A stretch of DNA of 64,000 nt, from the NCBI GenBank assembly GCA_015233565.1, contig JADFXM010000004.1, forward strand, positions 62,001-126,000. Reading direction: 5' to 3'. Origin of the DNA: Candidatus Rifleibacteriota bacterium (GTDB lineage: Bacteria > Muiribacteriota > Ozemobacteria > Ozemobacterales > Ozemobacteraceae). The notes under the pieces were generated by a model. The model had not been told where the DNA came from. It did no database searches and saw only the letters and a program-made list of their open reading frames with translations. A program made the translations under genes and the position numbers. This document shows positions 54,107-63,440 of this stretch, piece by piece; position 1 is the first letter of the stretch, and each line of letters starts with the position of its first letter.

Positions 54107-56422
54107 TCAAAAGGAATCATAAGTTTCCTGGGAGACCCGATAATCTTTCCAGGAAAGGATCACAAAAACTGAAACATCTCCGGTGCCTGATGGGTTATTC
54201 TGATCCAGGCCCAATGAAGGCAGAGTTTCGTCATAAATTTTTCGCCGGGTCGGAGGGGCATAAATGGTATCAGTAAAACGTTGAACAGGAGTTGTGGAAT
54301 ATCGGATTTCCGATCCAAACATTCTGTGAACTATTCCATCGATCTTTGAGTGAGAAATTCCAACACCTGCATCTTTGCAGGAATCGCTATTTCCAATTTC
54401 ATCAAACTGCTTAAAATAATCTGGCCCAGCATAAAATGTAGAATTTCTTTTTGCGCAAGAAATGAACATCCCATTGGTTGTCATTTCCGGAAAGAAAAGA
54501 TAATCATCATCTGCATCAGTTTTCAGCTTGGAAGAATCACCCTGTTGATATCCAAGTTCTTTTCTCAAACCATCTAAGAGCTTATAAACCCCGAAGTTTT
54601 CATCCAACTTCTTACTTTCATATTTGTTTCTGAAAGAGTTCCAGATATCCTGGGAAATTTTTTCCAGATCGGAATCTTGAAAATTTCCGCTCGTTTGCTT
54701 GAAAACATCACTTACCTTCTGCGCGAGAGCAGCTTCTTCGGTAGTGTCTCCCAAGGGAAAATTTCCGAAGAATGAAGCAATAACTCTGTTTTTAACTTCA
54801 GCTTCGTCTGCTGCATTCGAAGTGATATTTCCCGTTCCGTTAATCAGTAAAATATTTTGTTTCGCGGAATTTTCATCTTTCAGGGAAGCAGCCAAACGAT
54901 ATTTCATAAAAGGATATAATTCGTTTTCAAAACAATCTATCGGGCTTCGGTAGTCATAGACCAATCTTTCCTTGGAAATTACCGTAACAGCTTTATGGCG
55001 ACGAAAGCCAGTTGATTTTGCATCATCTAACAAAATTTTGCGGGTTTTGTCGTTATAGTCGTTATCCAAAAGTGCGTTTTTGGAATAATTCTGTGGAAAA
55101 CCATATTTTTCAGCTTTTTCAGAAGGGTTTCCCGCTTGATTAAAATCTCCGGAAACAAAAACATTTTTCATGGAAACAATCTTCATATCTTTAGGCGGAT
55201 TTCCTTTAATTACGAGATTATCCTCCGAGAAAATAACCCCAGAATTGGGATTGGGTGCATTTGAAACTTTATGTATATTATTCCCGAAATCAATAATAGT
55301 CGCTTTTACTTTTGTTGCCCCCCAGCCTTGAGGAACCGGGTAATCTACGTCTCCGGAAGGGAAGTATATCCCGCCATTTTGTGCCTGCTTCTTGTAGTCG
55401 TCAAATGGAATGGGTTTTGGAGGAATGCTTGTTGCGCCCTCTGGTTTTCCACGTACATATTTTTTCATGCTTTCAGGAATGGAAGGAAGCGGAGCTTTTG
55501 AGATTTGGGTCGGAAGTTCTCCGTTTTTTTCGGCATCAGAGGATGAATAGGTGCCGGATAGAGGAAAATCGAAATTTTTCGGAAAAACCACTGTCTTTTT
55601 TGGATCATCACGAAAACTAAAATTCGTATCACTGTAAACGTAGATTCCTCCATCACCGGCCGAAACCAGGTCCATATTTCTAATTTCTTGTGTGCTCCCT
55701 TTGTCTGTTGAGGAATGCCCTTTAAGCATAATCTGCCCGATTTCAATTCCCTTGTGACCATATAACCTTCCAACGGAAAATGTATTAACATTTTTTTCTC
55801 CAGGTTCTCCAAATACTATAGAAAGGAGATCACCGTCATACATCAAAAATTCCCGGCCGGGAAAACGCCTTTGAACAATAGCATCAACACACTTGATAGT
55901 ATTCTCAACCTTTCCCAAGGCCTGTAATCGGAAGAAACAAAATCTCTCATCGATGTTCAAGGTCCTGGGATCATCTTTGTAAGGAATCAATCCACATCGA
56001 ACTTTGAATTCTCCTTTGCCGAGAGTTCCTGAGTAGGTTCCGGCTGTAGAAGATTTAATTGAAAAATTAAAATCACTTTTTGATTCCAAAGTACTGGAGT
56101 TATTTTGGGGAGTCTGCCAATTCAAAGCCGTGTCCAGTTTATGCGTTTGAAAAGAGTAATTCTGTGCCAACTCAGTCATTACACAATTTACTCCAGCCTC
56201 GGCTAGCTCAAGTGCTTTCAAGTTTTGACTTTCAAAAATTGTGTTTTGAATGCGGTATGATGAAATGGTAAAAATCGAAGAAATCACAATTAACAAAATA
56301 AAGGCTAAAACCAAAGCAATCAAAACCGCCGACCCTTTTTTATAAAAATTGGCAGGGTTTAATTGATTACCCATTTTTTCATTCCCTTTTTTGCCAATTT
56401 CAATCATTGTTTGCGTATCCAC
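54107..56422 (-). CDS. Large PilX-like prepilin protein
   Basis: 771 residues. Near the N-terminus (about 27-55) a membrane helix KGSAVLIALVLAFILLIVIS is followed by a polar helix, as in PilX/GspK-type minor pilins; the conserved Glu5 is replaced by a non-acidic residue, as in GspK-type proteins. The remaining 700 residues are a large mostly beta exported region without a named domain; such oversized minor pilins often sit at the fibre tip and bind surfaces. The start GTG 56422 is uncertain; in-frame ATGs lie 5 and 16 codons on. It is the third gene of a minor-pilin unit. Confidence 0.7.
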   Translation of the reverse strand: MDTQTMIEIGKKGNEKMGNQLNPANFYKKGSAVLIALVLAFILLIVISSIFTISSYRIQNTIFESQNLKALELAEAGVNCVMTELAQNYSFQTHKLDTALNWQTPQNNSSTLESKSDFNFSIKSSTAGTYSGTLGKGEFKVRCGLIPYKDDPRTLNIDERFCFFRLQALGKVENTIKCVDAIVQRRFPGREFLMYDGDLLSIVFGEPGEKNVNTFSVGRLYGHKGIEIGQIMLKGHSSTDKGSTQEIRNMDLVSAGDGGIYVYSDTNFSFRDDPKKTVVFPKNFDFPLSGTYSSSDAEKNGELPTQISKAPLPSIPESMKKYVRGKPEGATSIPPKPIPFDDYKKQAQNGGIYFPSGDVDYPVPQGWGATKVKATIIDFGNNIHKVSNAPNPNSGVIFSEDNLVIKGNPPKDMKIVSMKNVFVSGDFNQAGNPSEKAEKYGFPQNYSKNALLDNDYNDKTRKILLDDAKSTGFRRHKAVTVISKERLVYDYRSPIDCFENELYPFMKYRLAASLKDENSAKQNILLINGTGNITSNAADEAEVKNRVIASFFGNFPLGDTTEEAALAQKVSDVFKQTSGNFQDSDLEKISQDIWNSFRNKYESKKLDENFGVYKLLDGLRKELGYQQGDSSKLKTDADDDYLFFPEMTTNGMFISCAKRNSTFYAGPDYFKQFDEIGNSDSCKDAGVGISHSKIDGIVHRMFGSEIRYSTTPVQRFTDTIYAPPTRRKIYDETLPSLGLDQNNPSGTGDVSVFVILSWKDYRVSQETYDSF

Positions 56423-56553
56423 CTCGAAATTAACCTACCATTAAACATGAAAACCTTCTGTAACTAGTATAACCAAATTAAAGAAACTTCAACAATTTTC
56501 AAAGTTTTATGACTAATATGCTAGTGCGAAACAAGCATGAGAAAATTTCAATT

Positions 56554-57270
56554 TCATTGCAATCCATCAGGTTCTGACCCTCTGACTTTTACTGAACAAA
56601 CCACATTTGCAGAATAACGCTGCGAAGAACCAAGACCTGGATCTTTCCTTCTTATTGTCAAGCAAATGTAAATATTACGGGATCCTTGGTTTTCAGATTC
56701 CGAAGCTGAGTTTTTCAGTCTATAAAAAACAAGTTCATCGACTCCATCTATCAAAGCAATTTTTTGCCGCTGGCTAGTCTGTGGTTTACCAGAGTCATCC
56801 CAGGGGGTTATTTCACGAACTAGAGTAAATGCCCCGGTTGCTGAATTGATATCTGTCCTTTCAACGGAGTATTCAATTTTTTCTTGAGTATAATTATTTT
56901 GACCTTCCTTAAAAGTTGTTGGATCTTTTGTAAAATCGAATTTTATCTTCGTAAAAAAGAGACGATTGTCTGAACCCTCGGTCTTCAAAGAACTTTCCGA
57001 ACCTGAAGCAATTGTTGGCGGAAGGCTGGGGTCAACAAAATTGGCTTCCCTAACGTCTTTTGTCACTCGATCGACTAATCTTTGTACATCATCGTTAACC
57101 AAATGATTATCCATAATTTCAAGGGCACTTTTACGTCCAGAGGTGTACACTTGAAAAACCGACAATAAAAGAAGCACAAAAATGATAGCCGCTGAAATTA
57201 GCTCTACCAAAGAAAACCCGGTTACTCTATTAGTAAAAAAAAGAGAGATTGCAAATTTTTTAAATTTCAT
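56554..57270 (-). CDS. Prepilin-type minor pilin (PilW/GspJ-like)
   Basis: 238 residues. The type III signal TG-FSLVELISAAIIFVLLLL has the cleavage Gly at about 18, Phe+1 and Glu+5 all present. The C-terminal region is a beta-rich pilin domain (for example LFFTKIKFDF and DGVDELVFYRLKN). It lies between a PilV/GspI-like and a PilX-like gene, the order expected for a minor-pilin initiation complex. Confidence 0.85.
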   Translation of the reverse strand: MKFKKFAISLFFTNRVTGFSLVELISAAIIFVLLLLSVFQVYTSGRKSALEIMDNHLVNDDVQRLVDRVTKDVREANFVDPSLPPTIASGSESSLKTEGSDNRLFFTKIKFDFTKDPTTFKEGQNNYTQEKIEYSVERTDINSATGAFTLVREITPWDDSGKPQTSQRQKIALIDGVDELVFYRLKNSASESENQGSRNIYICLTIRRKDPGLGSSQRYSANVVCSVKVRGSEPDGLQ

Positions 57271-57373
57271 AAAGTTTCAGTTTAACTAAATATTCAGAAG
57301 CATTAAAAGATTTGTTTAAAAACAAAAGCTGCACTTGAATCGTCGCAAGAAACGAAGTAATGAAAATCATGTT

Positions 57374-57850
57374 CTATTCCTGCTGGGCGATAGCGGTACT
57401 GATATCAAGTCTGTGGTTCTTACCATCTTTAGGAGTATATTCGATGGCGAATGACAACAATGCCAACGTTGAAGGCTGAGTTAAATCATTTTTGTTTTTC
57501 ACTTCCGTGATTTTAAAATCAACCACCCGATAGTCAATATCATTTATCCGCTCAACCCTTTTTACCGGATCATTTTTCATTATATACTCCAAAGATTTTA
57601 ATCGTTCCGAAGAGGTAGCTGGAAAATGATCCTGAGCAAGATATTCAAATCGGCAAGTTCTGGCAATTTCGATGATCTTCTGGCCCATGAAAGTTGCCAA
57701 AAGATGGTCTCGCGTTGAGGAAACAGTCTGAGTTTGATTTATTATTACATTAAGGGATGGAATTAGAACCAAAGCCATTATTATGACACCGACCATAATT
57801 TCCACCATGGTCATTCCAGAATATTTCATCATTTTCTTTCTTGGCGTCAC
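57374..57850 (-). CDS. Prepilin-type minor pilin (PilV/GspI-like)
   Basis: 158 residues. N-terminal SGMTMVEIMVGVIIMALVLI is a prepilin signal with Gly-1, Met+1 and Glu+5. The following GQKIIEIARTCRFEYL and SFAIEYTPKDG fit a small GspI/PilV-like fold. The GTG at 57850 is chosen because GAGGTGA is well placed; it is the first gene of the minor-pilin unit. Confidence 0.83.
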   Translation of the reverse strand: MTPRKKMMKYSGMTMVEIMVGVIIMALVLIPSLNVIINQTQTVSSTRDHLLATFMGQKIIEIARTCRFEYLAQDHFPATSSERLKSLEYIMKNDPVKRVERINDIDYRVVDFKITEVKNKNDLTQPSTLALLSFAIEYTPKDGKNHRLDISTAIAQQE

Positions 57851-58066
57851 CGCATCACCTCAAAAATTCGCGGGATTACATTTAAAATAGTAAAACATTG
57901 AACTGATTATTTTAGTTTTTATCAAATTACTAAGATTCGAACATCTCAAAAAAACCTACTTCCCCCAAACTGCTTGCATTCTTAAAGCGATTTCAATAAT
58001 TTCTTTTCAGGGGAACACAGCAAAATTTGAGGATGAGAAGCAAAGAATTATTTAACTATATTGGAA

Positions 58067-59299
58067 CTACTCTTTATAAATCAAAAAGTTTTTCCTTCGT
58101 TCTAGAAATTCCTGAATTTTGGGAGTCCAGGAAAGGATAATGTCATTTAAAGGAACTTGTTTTATTATAGCCTCTCGTACGGCGGCTCCCCCAAGGAGAG
58201 TATCAAATCCCTTGGATAAAGATTGATTGTCCAATGGAATCTTGTCGGGGTAAATTTTGTAAAGAACTCTCAAAATGGCAAGCCCAATAACAGCAGGATC
58301 AAAATTCACAAAATCATCAATGATGATTTCGATTCCTCCAACTTTCTTTCTTTCATACAATCCATAATAGGGAGTAACATTCACCGACAGGAATCTCACT
58401 CCCTTCAAGTGATAGCCTGTCAAGTTGTGAGCAACCAACTCGCCGTCTATCCATGGAGCAAGGATATAATGAAACGGGCGGGTGGTTCCAACTCCTGTGG
58501 AAAAAATTCCCATTTCACCTAGTATTCCAGTAATTGCGTAAAAAGCAGGGGACTCGGGTTCAGGAAGATGGTCAGAAGGGGGAACCCAATGGATTGCAGT
58601 TTCTCTGTAACTCATTTCCCTTTGATATCCTTCCATGCCAATTACGGTAAGTTTTGCTCCCAAACCAAAAACTTTGTTGAAATATAAGGCCAGTTCGCCA
58701 AAAGTCATTCCATAAACCAGAGGAATTGGATAAACTCCAAATCTGCTTCTAAATGGCAATTCAAGTACCGGCCCTGAAACCAATAACCCATTAATCGGAT
58801 TGGGACGGTCAAGCACAATAACAGGGATATCAATATCCCTTGCAAGCTCCAAAAATTGTGCCAACAGCGTCACATAATTGAAAAATCTGATTCCCACATC
58901 CTGAACATCGATCACCAGAATCTGACTTTCACCAATCTCTTCGATCGAAGGTTTTTTCAAAGGATCGGTAATTTCAAAAACGGGAGCATTTGTCATTGCA
59001 TCAATTTTCTCGGATTGGGATGCATCAGAAAAAGTACTTCTAAAGAATTTGTCACCCGTAAAGATAGCTTTTATTTTGCTGATTCTGGAAAGAGAATCGA
59101 TCGAATGCTCAAGATCGAAGTTAAACGAGGTTGGAGAAATAAGAAGCGCAATTTTCTTATCCTTAACTAACTCAGAATGATCATCCAGCAAGACATCAAT
59201 TCCCAGTTTCAAAGCTGAAATCTGTGAAAAAACAATATTCGGGCTCAAAATAAACAATGAAAAAAACAAAATCAGATTTATTCTTTTAAGTTTTTTCAT
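58067..59299 (-). CDS. DUF1343/NamZ-family exported protein lacking the PEHG motif
   Basis: 410 residues. A signal peptide (about 1-25) precedes a DUF1343 domain, the family of NamZ exo-beta-N-acetylmuramidases that act on peptidoglycan. Family marks: LVIDVQDVGIRFFNYV, VLDRPNPINGLLVSGP, IPLVYGMTFGELALY, and HWVPPSDHLPEPESP. At the position where active members have a PEHG motif, this protein reads TGDKFF (81-86), and the earlier NQTG-like loop is SPTSF. The catalytic Glu/His are therefore missing; it may be inactive, bind glycan only, or use other residues. Monocistronic. Confidence 0.82.
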   Translation of the reverse strand: MKKLKRINLILFFSLFILSPNIVFSQISALKLGIDVLLDDHSELVKDKKIALLISPTSFNFDLEHSIDSLSRISKIKAIFTGDKFFRSTFSDASQSEKIDAMTNAPVFEITDPLKKPSIEEIGESQILVIDVQDVGIRFFNYVTLLAQFLELARDIDIPVIVLDRPNPINGLLVSGPVLELPFRSRFGVYPIPLVYGMTFGELALYFNKVFGLGAKLTVIGMEGYQREMSYRETAIHWVPPSDHLPEPESPAFYAITGILGEMGIFSTGVGTTRPFHYILAPWIDGELVAHNLTGYHLKGVRFLSVNVTPYYGLYERKKVGGIEIIIDDFVNFDPAVIGLAILRVLYKIYPDKIPLDNQSLSKGFDTLLGGAAVREAIIKQVPLNDIILSWTPKIQEFLERRKNFLIYKE

Positions 59300-59686
59300 G
59301 TTTTACTCTCCAAGAATTTGAAAATAATAATAACACGTCAAGAAATTTTATACGAATAAGGTTCTGCAAAATTTGCATTTTTCTGTTTGTGAAAACTTGC
59401 CCAATATTTGTTAATGCAGAGTTTCATGCCCTATGTTGAGCAAATTTTATACAATATTACAAGAAGCTCGAATAATTGGATTATGATATTATAATTCTAA
59501 AGTTCTTAATTATTACACAGATTTCAAATAGTGAGTCATAGTAAAAAAATGCATAGACCTGTTTTTCGGTCGCTTGAATTCTGTTCTGGGGCACAACACT
59601 CAATGTTTTTTGACTCTAATTTGAATTTAATAATTCTTGTCCAATTTAGAGTTTCTTGAAGCGTGAAATGTAGAGAGGAGGAAAAA
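59300..59686. other. Intergenic stretch without a visible gene
   Basis: AT-rich spacer between divergent genes; a TATAAT hexamer at 59490-59495 could be a -10 element for amrB, but no matching -35 was found. Confidence 0.35.
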
Positions 59687-60538
59687 ATGAAACGAGAGCC
59701 AGTGGTCAGCGGACAATTTTATCCTGATTTACCGCAGGAAATAAATGAAACAATTGAATCCTGTTACATTCATCCAGTTGGCGTGGGTAAGAATACAGTA
59801 CAAGTAAAAGGAAAGTTGAAAGGTTTGATTCTTCCTCACGCAGGGCATATTTATAGTGGCCCAACAACAACCTGGGGCATGAAAAGGTTAAGCCTTGAAA
59901 ACCCAAAGCCCAAGAGGTTCCTTATGTTAGGGCCAAATCATCGTGTCCGGGGAGAAAGCGCAGCCATCAGTCCCGACAACTTCTGGGAAACTCCACTCGG
60001 CGAATGTGCGATAGATGAAGAACTAAGGCAGGCCTTTTTGAATACTGGTTCATTCAAGGCCGACACTTTGGCTCACTCACTCGAGCATTCCATCGAAGTT
60101 CAGATACCTTTTTTACAACATCTGTATAAAAAGGAAACATTTTCAATTCTCCCAATAGCTTTCCTGCACACAATTTCTCTCAAAGACTGTGAAAAGATCG
60201 GGAAAGCAATCAGTCAAGTTCTTTCCAGATCTGAATTTTCAGATGTTTGCGTAATTGTAAGTTCTGATTTTTCGCATGACATCACAAAAAATGAAGCCTA
60301 CAAAATAGACGGTGAAGCAATTGAAATCATTGAAAAAATCGACCCTTCCAAATTTTATGAGATGGTAAAAAATGAGGACAGGTCTATTTGCGGCTTTATT
60401 CCGATTACTATTTTTCTTTTTTCGCTTCTTGGAAAAAATGTTGCAGGCCGAAAATTAAATTATTCAACCTCAATGGAAATAATTCCTCATCCACGAGGGG
60501 TTGGCTATGGAGCGATAGCTTTTGAGGAAAAACACTGA
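59687..60538 (+). CDS. amrB: AmmeMemoRadiSam system protein B (MEMO1 family)
   Basis: 283 residues from ATG 59687, chosen for the GGAGG six bases upstream and the standard start KREPVVSGQFYP. MEMO motifs: LPHAGHIYSG (usually PHAGYxYSG), MLGPNHRV, HSLEHSIEVQIPFLQHL and SSDFSHDI, the His and Asp residues of a metal site. In bacteria it co-occurs with AmmeMemoRadiSam protein A and a radical SAM activator, neither of which is adjacent here. The fold is related to extradiol dioxygenases; the biochemical role is unresolved. A small membrane protein gene follows after 9 bp. Confidence 0.87.
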   Translation: MKREPVVSGQFYPDLPQEINETIESCYIHPVGVGKNTVQVKGKLKGLILPHAGHIYSGPTTTWGMKRLSLENPKPKRFLMLGPNHRVRGESAAISPDNFWETPLGECAIDEELRQAFLNTGSFKADTLAHSLEHSIEVQIPFLQHLYKKETFSILPIAFLHTISLKDCEKIGKAISQVLSRSEFSDVCVIVSSDFSHDITKNEAYKIDGEAIEIIEKIDPSKFYEMVKNEDRSICGFIPITIFLFSLLGKNVAGRKLNYSTSMEIIPHPRGVGYGAIAFEEKH

Positions 60539-60547
60539 GAAAGTGCA

Positions 60548-60799
60548 ATGTCACCTTTTGAAATTGCAATTTGTTCAGGAATAATCTGGGCTTCAATCCT
60601 AATTGTATGGACTTTGGCAGAGCTAACAACCGGGGATCCCCATCCATTGTTAGTTCTGATTATGCAAGTGTACGATGGATTCGATTTCACTCCCTGGGGC
60701 TTAATCGTAGGAGGAACCTGGGCTTTTGCAGACGGATTTGTTAGTGGTTTTGTAATTTCCTGGTTTGGGAAAGCTTTATTTTGGTTTTTTTTCGGATAA
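60548..60799 (+). CDS. Small two-helix membrane protein (holin-like annotation family)
   Basis: 83 residues with two hydrophobic helices and the central TPWGLIVGGTWAFADGFVSG. Small proteins with the pattern SL-x-G-x-x-WGFVDGF-x-GG are often labelled bacteriophage holin, but here no phage gene is near, so that label should be read as structural only. It is 9 bp behind amrB and probably co-transcribed. Confidence 0.6.
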   Translation: MSPFEIAICSGIIWASILIVWTLAELTTGDPHPLLVLIMQVYDGFDFTPWGLIVGGTWAFADGFVSGFVISWFGKALFWFFFG

Positions 60800-60813
60800 A
60801 CGAATATTTTCAA

Positions 60814-62124
60814 TCACAAATCAAAACTTCCGTAAACACTCAACGAACGCTCCCGAAAATATTCTCTGATGGAATCTGAAAATTCGACGTATGCACGTCC
60901 ATTACCTAATAATCGACTCAAATGAAATTTATATCCTCCCCCGGTTTCTGAAGTTCTTTGCCATCCTTCAGCCCGGAACTGATTATTGACATAATGACCC
61001 TCAAAACCCCACCACCATCTTGGGCCAATCCCCCGTTCCCAGGAAAGGGCGGCTCTTGCTCCGCGAAAATCTGAAGGAGCCCAATAAGAATAAGGTTTTC
61101 CTTGTAAATCCACACTTCTTTCAAAACTTGCCTGGTAAACTTTTAAATCCAGCGAAAGCAAGGGAACACCTGACCGGTAAATAAAATAGAACAGGTCGGT
61201 TTCAAAATGTCTTCGTGAGTTTCCATCTGAAATATCAGAAGTAGTAAAAGACTGAGAAATTTTTGCTTTTTCATTGAGCTCACCAAATAGAACAATGGTT
61301 GCAAAATTTTCGAAAAGGCCTAATCGTATGGTATCAACATTTTCTTTAAATCCGGTTTTTCCACCTTGTAGAGAGAGATTTAAAGCTTCAGCGCCAGTAA
61401 CACCATGAAAGATATACCCATTTACTTCGTCTTTTCCTCCCCTAGCCTCAGGAACAAATGCTGCGGAAAATTTTGATTTTGAGTTAAAAACATATTCTAA
61501 AGCTGTTGAATAAAGACGGTTTTCCAACTCTCCCTTACTGTCTTTCATCTTTGAATTTTCCACTTTAAATCTTGTTGAAAGCCCAGTTGAGCGAAAGGAT
61601 GGAAAAAAGAATTCCCCTGAAGTTTGTACCTCAGAGATGCCTCTGTTATCTTCTCTTATTTGGAGACCCAAATCTCCCATCGTTTTTAACTTTCCGCGAA
61701 CTTTTTCGAAATCTTCTCTCAGTCTGTCTGATAAAGGATAAAGTTGCATAAGTTTATCAAAAATTGCCTTGCTCTTTCCAAAGTAGCCCTGATTATAATA
61801 GATCATAGCCAAACCTTCGTTAGCGTGCATATTATCAGGCTCTTGATCCAAAACCATGAGAAAATATCTTTCAGCTTCTTCAAATTTCCCCTGCTGATAT
61901 CTTAATTCCCCTAATTCAAGAAAAGAATCAGTCTTGGTATATTTATTATTTAGTTTTTCCAAAGCCATATCCCGTTCAATTGCCTCAAGCGACCTTAGCT
62001 CGGTCGAAAGCGACTCTTCAGTACCCAGAGAGGGAGTTAAAATCTCAAAAGGCTGAGCCCAAAGAATGTTATTAACTGGAAAATACAACATGAAGAAAGT
62101 GAGAATAAGAATTGTTCTTTTCAT
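60814..62124 (-). CDS. Exported TPR protein with probable outer-membrane beta-barrel
   Basis: 436 residues. A signal peptide (about 1-23) is followed by TPR units (about 65-145, FLELGELRYQQGKFEEAERY, NEGLAMIYYNQGYFGKSKA) and an about 280-residue region with alternating polar and hydrophobic residues and many aromatic strand ends (for example RWWWGFEGHYVNN), typical of a barrel. The layout recalls BcsC/PgaA-type polysaccharide export porins, though no polysaccharide synthase is adjacent. Confidence 0.65.
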   Translation of the reverse strand: MKRTILILTFFMLYFPVNNILWAQPFEILTPSLGTEESLSTELRSLEAIERDMALEKLNNKYTKTDSFLELGELRYQQGKFEEAERYFLMVLDQEPDNMHANEGLAMIYYNQGYFGKSKAIFDKLMQLYPLSDRLREDFEKVRGKLKTMGDLGLQIREDNRGISEVQTSGEFFFPSFRSTGLSTRFKVENSKMKDSKGELENRLYSTALEYVFNSKSKFSAAFVPEARGGKDEVNGYIFHGVTGAEALNLSLQGGKTGFKENVDTIRLGLFENFATIVLFGELNEKAKISQSFTTSDISDGNSRRHFETDLFYFIYRSGVPLLSLDLKVYQASFERSVDLQGKPYSYWAPSDFRGARAALSWERGIGPRWWWGFEGHYVNNQFRAEGWQRTSETGGGYKFHLSRLLGNGRAYVEFSDSIREYFRERSLSVYGSFDL

Positions 62125-62263
62125 AGGGAATTCTAATCGGCAGGAGTCTCATTTTAATCAATGAACTCCATGGAGATTGAGATATTTTTAAACTATATTT
62201 TTAATTCCCAGACTTTAACTTGACAGCTTCCTTAAGGAAAGCTAAAATGATCAAAAATTGATC

Positions 62264-62291
62264 TCAAAGAACCCAAATTTTTGGTCGATGT
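62264..62291 (+). promoter_or_regulatory. Putative sigma-28 promoter before flgM
   Basis: TCAAAGAA (62264-62271), 12 bp, GTCGATGT (62284-62291), close to the flagellar sigma consensus TAAAGTTT-N11-GCCGATAA, 70 bp before the flgM start. Class III control of flgM and flgK would fit. Confidence 0.45.
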
Positions 62292-62361
62292 TTATTGTGG
62301 AGGCGTTCCCTGAATAAAAAAGAAAAAAATAGGGAATATGCAAGGGAGTTCAGGAGGGACC

Positions 62362-62748
62362 ATGAAGGTTTCCAACAGAGTTGAAATTCAGAAAATTTAT
62401 CAGGAACAGCTAAAAAAGGTCCAGAGCGAGGGCTCAGGGGAAGCATTTAAGAAAGTTTTACAGGGAGCAACCCAAAACCCGGAAGGACCGCAGAAGACGG
62501 TATTTCACCCGCCTAGTGGTGTAAATCCGATGAATCCGGTTTTCTCAGGGAAACCGATAAAAGAAGCAGACCCGGTACAAACCTTAAAGTTTGCCGCGGA
62601 AGTTGTTGCTAGTCAACCAGAAGTCAGACAGGAAAAGCTTGAAAAAATAAAATCCCTGATTGCGGCCGGACAGTATAACATCCCTGCTGAGCAAGTAGCT
62701 GAAAAGCTTTATAGCAGCGGAATTGTTACACGCTCCTGGGAGGTTTAG
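62362..62748 (+). CDS. flgM: Anti-sigma-28 factor FlgM
   Basis: 128 residues from the ATG at 62362, with GGAGGG just upstream. The N-terminal half is disordered; the C-terminal helices (VQTLKFAAEVVASQPEVRQEKLEKIKSLIAAGQYNIPAEQVAEKL) carry the FlgM sigma-binding pattern, here cited from residue about 68 on. FlgM holds FliA (sigma-28) until the hook is complete. flgN and flgK follow. Confidence 0.9.
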   Translation: MKVSNRVEIQKIYQEQLKKVQSEGSGEAFKKVLQGATQNPEGPQKTVFHPPSGVNPMNPVFSGKPIKEADPVQTLKFAAEVVASQPEVRQEKLEKIKSLIAAGQYNIPAEQVAEKLYSSGIVTRSWEV

Positions 62749-62751
62749 CAG

Positions 62752-63240
62752 TTGCAAGATTCTTTCACTAGAATTCAGGAAATTTTAGAGAAAGAGTTCG
62801 CCATCTACGGCGAACTCTTTTCTCTTTCCGAAAGAAAACATAAAATTCTTTTGGAAAAATTCTCCACCGAACTGAACAAAATTGTCGCCGAAGAAGAAGG
62901 GTTTGTAGTTCAACTAATTCCATTTGAGGAAGAAAGAAGAAGTATAATTGCCAACCTAACCGGCAACCCGGATTCTCCGGTTGAAAAAATATTTGATTAC
63001 AACTGCCCGCCTGAGAACCAACTAAAAATTAAAAAAGTATCTCAAGAACTAAAATCCCTACTTTTCAGAATAAAAGAAATAAACGAGGGCAATCAACGGC
63101 TGCTAGAGCAAGCGCTGGAATTAACAAAACATTCTCTGAAACTTCTTACTACTCCTCCGAAAGAAATTGTTTATAAATTTCCAGGGGCAAAAAAGAGTCA
63201 GGCATTGGTTCGATCCCGATTGATTGATAAAAAAGCCTAG
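62752..63240 (+). CDS. flgN: Flagellar export chaperone FlgN
   Basis: 162 residues, an all-helical protein starting TTG at 62752 with GGGAGG upstream. Helical pattern (LEKEFAIYGELFSLSERKHK, ELKSLLFRIKEINEGNQRLL) and place between flgM and flgK are as expected for FlgN, which guards FlgK and FlgL before export. Sequence is poorly conserved in this family, so the call is largely from position. Confidence 0.8.
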   Translation: MQDSFTRIQEILEKEFAIYGELFSLSERKHKILLEKFSTELNKIVAEEEGFVVQLIPFEEERRSIIANLTGNPDSPVEKIFDYNCPPENQLKIKKVSQELKSLLFRIKEINEGNQRLLEQALELTKHSLKLLTTPPKEIVYKFPGAKKSQALVRSRLIDKKA

Positions 63241-63440
63241 TCTAAATTTTTTCCTAAGGGATAAGACAAAGGTTTATTTGTGTATTTTAGCAAATCAACA
63301 AATCTAAATTACCTAAATTGCAAGTGAAAAAATTAACCTGATGAGTTAATCCTAAGCCATCAACCTCCTTTAGTCGATTAAAGAAATAGGGGTAAAAGAG
63401 AAATCCCCATTTATGGCCAAAATGGCTATTGGAGGCAAAC

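Noticed and set aside
60548-60799. Prophage or lysis cassette suggested by the holin-like protein
   Set aside because: No endolysin, capsid, integrase or attachment site nearby; neighbour is amrB.
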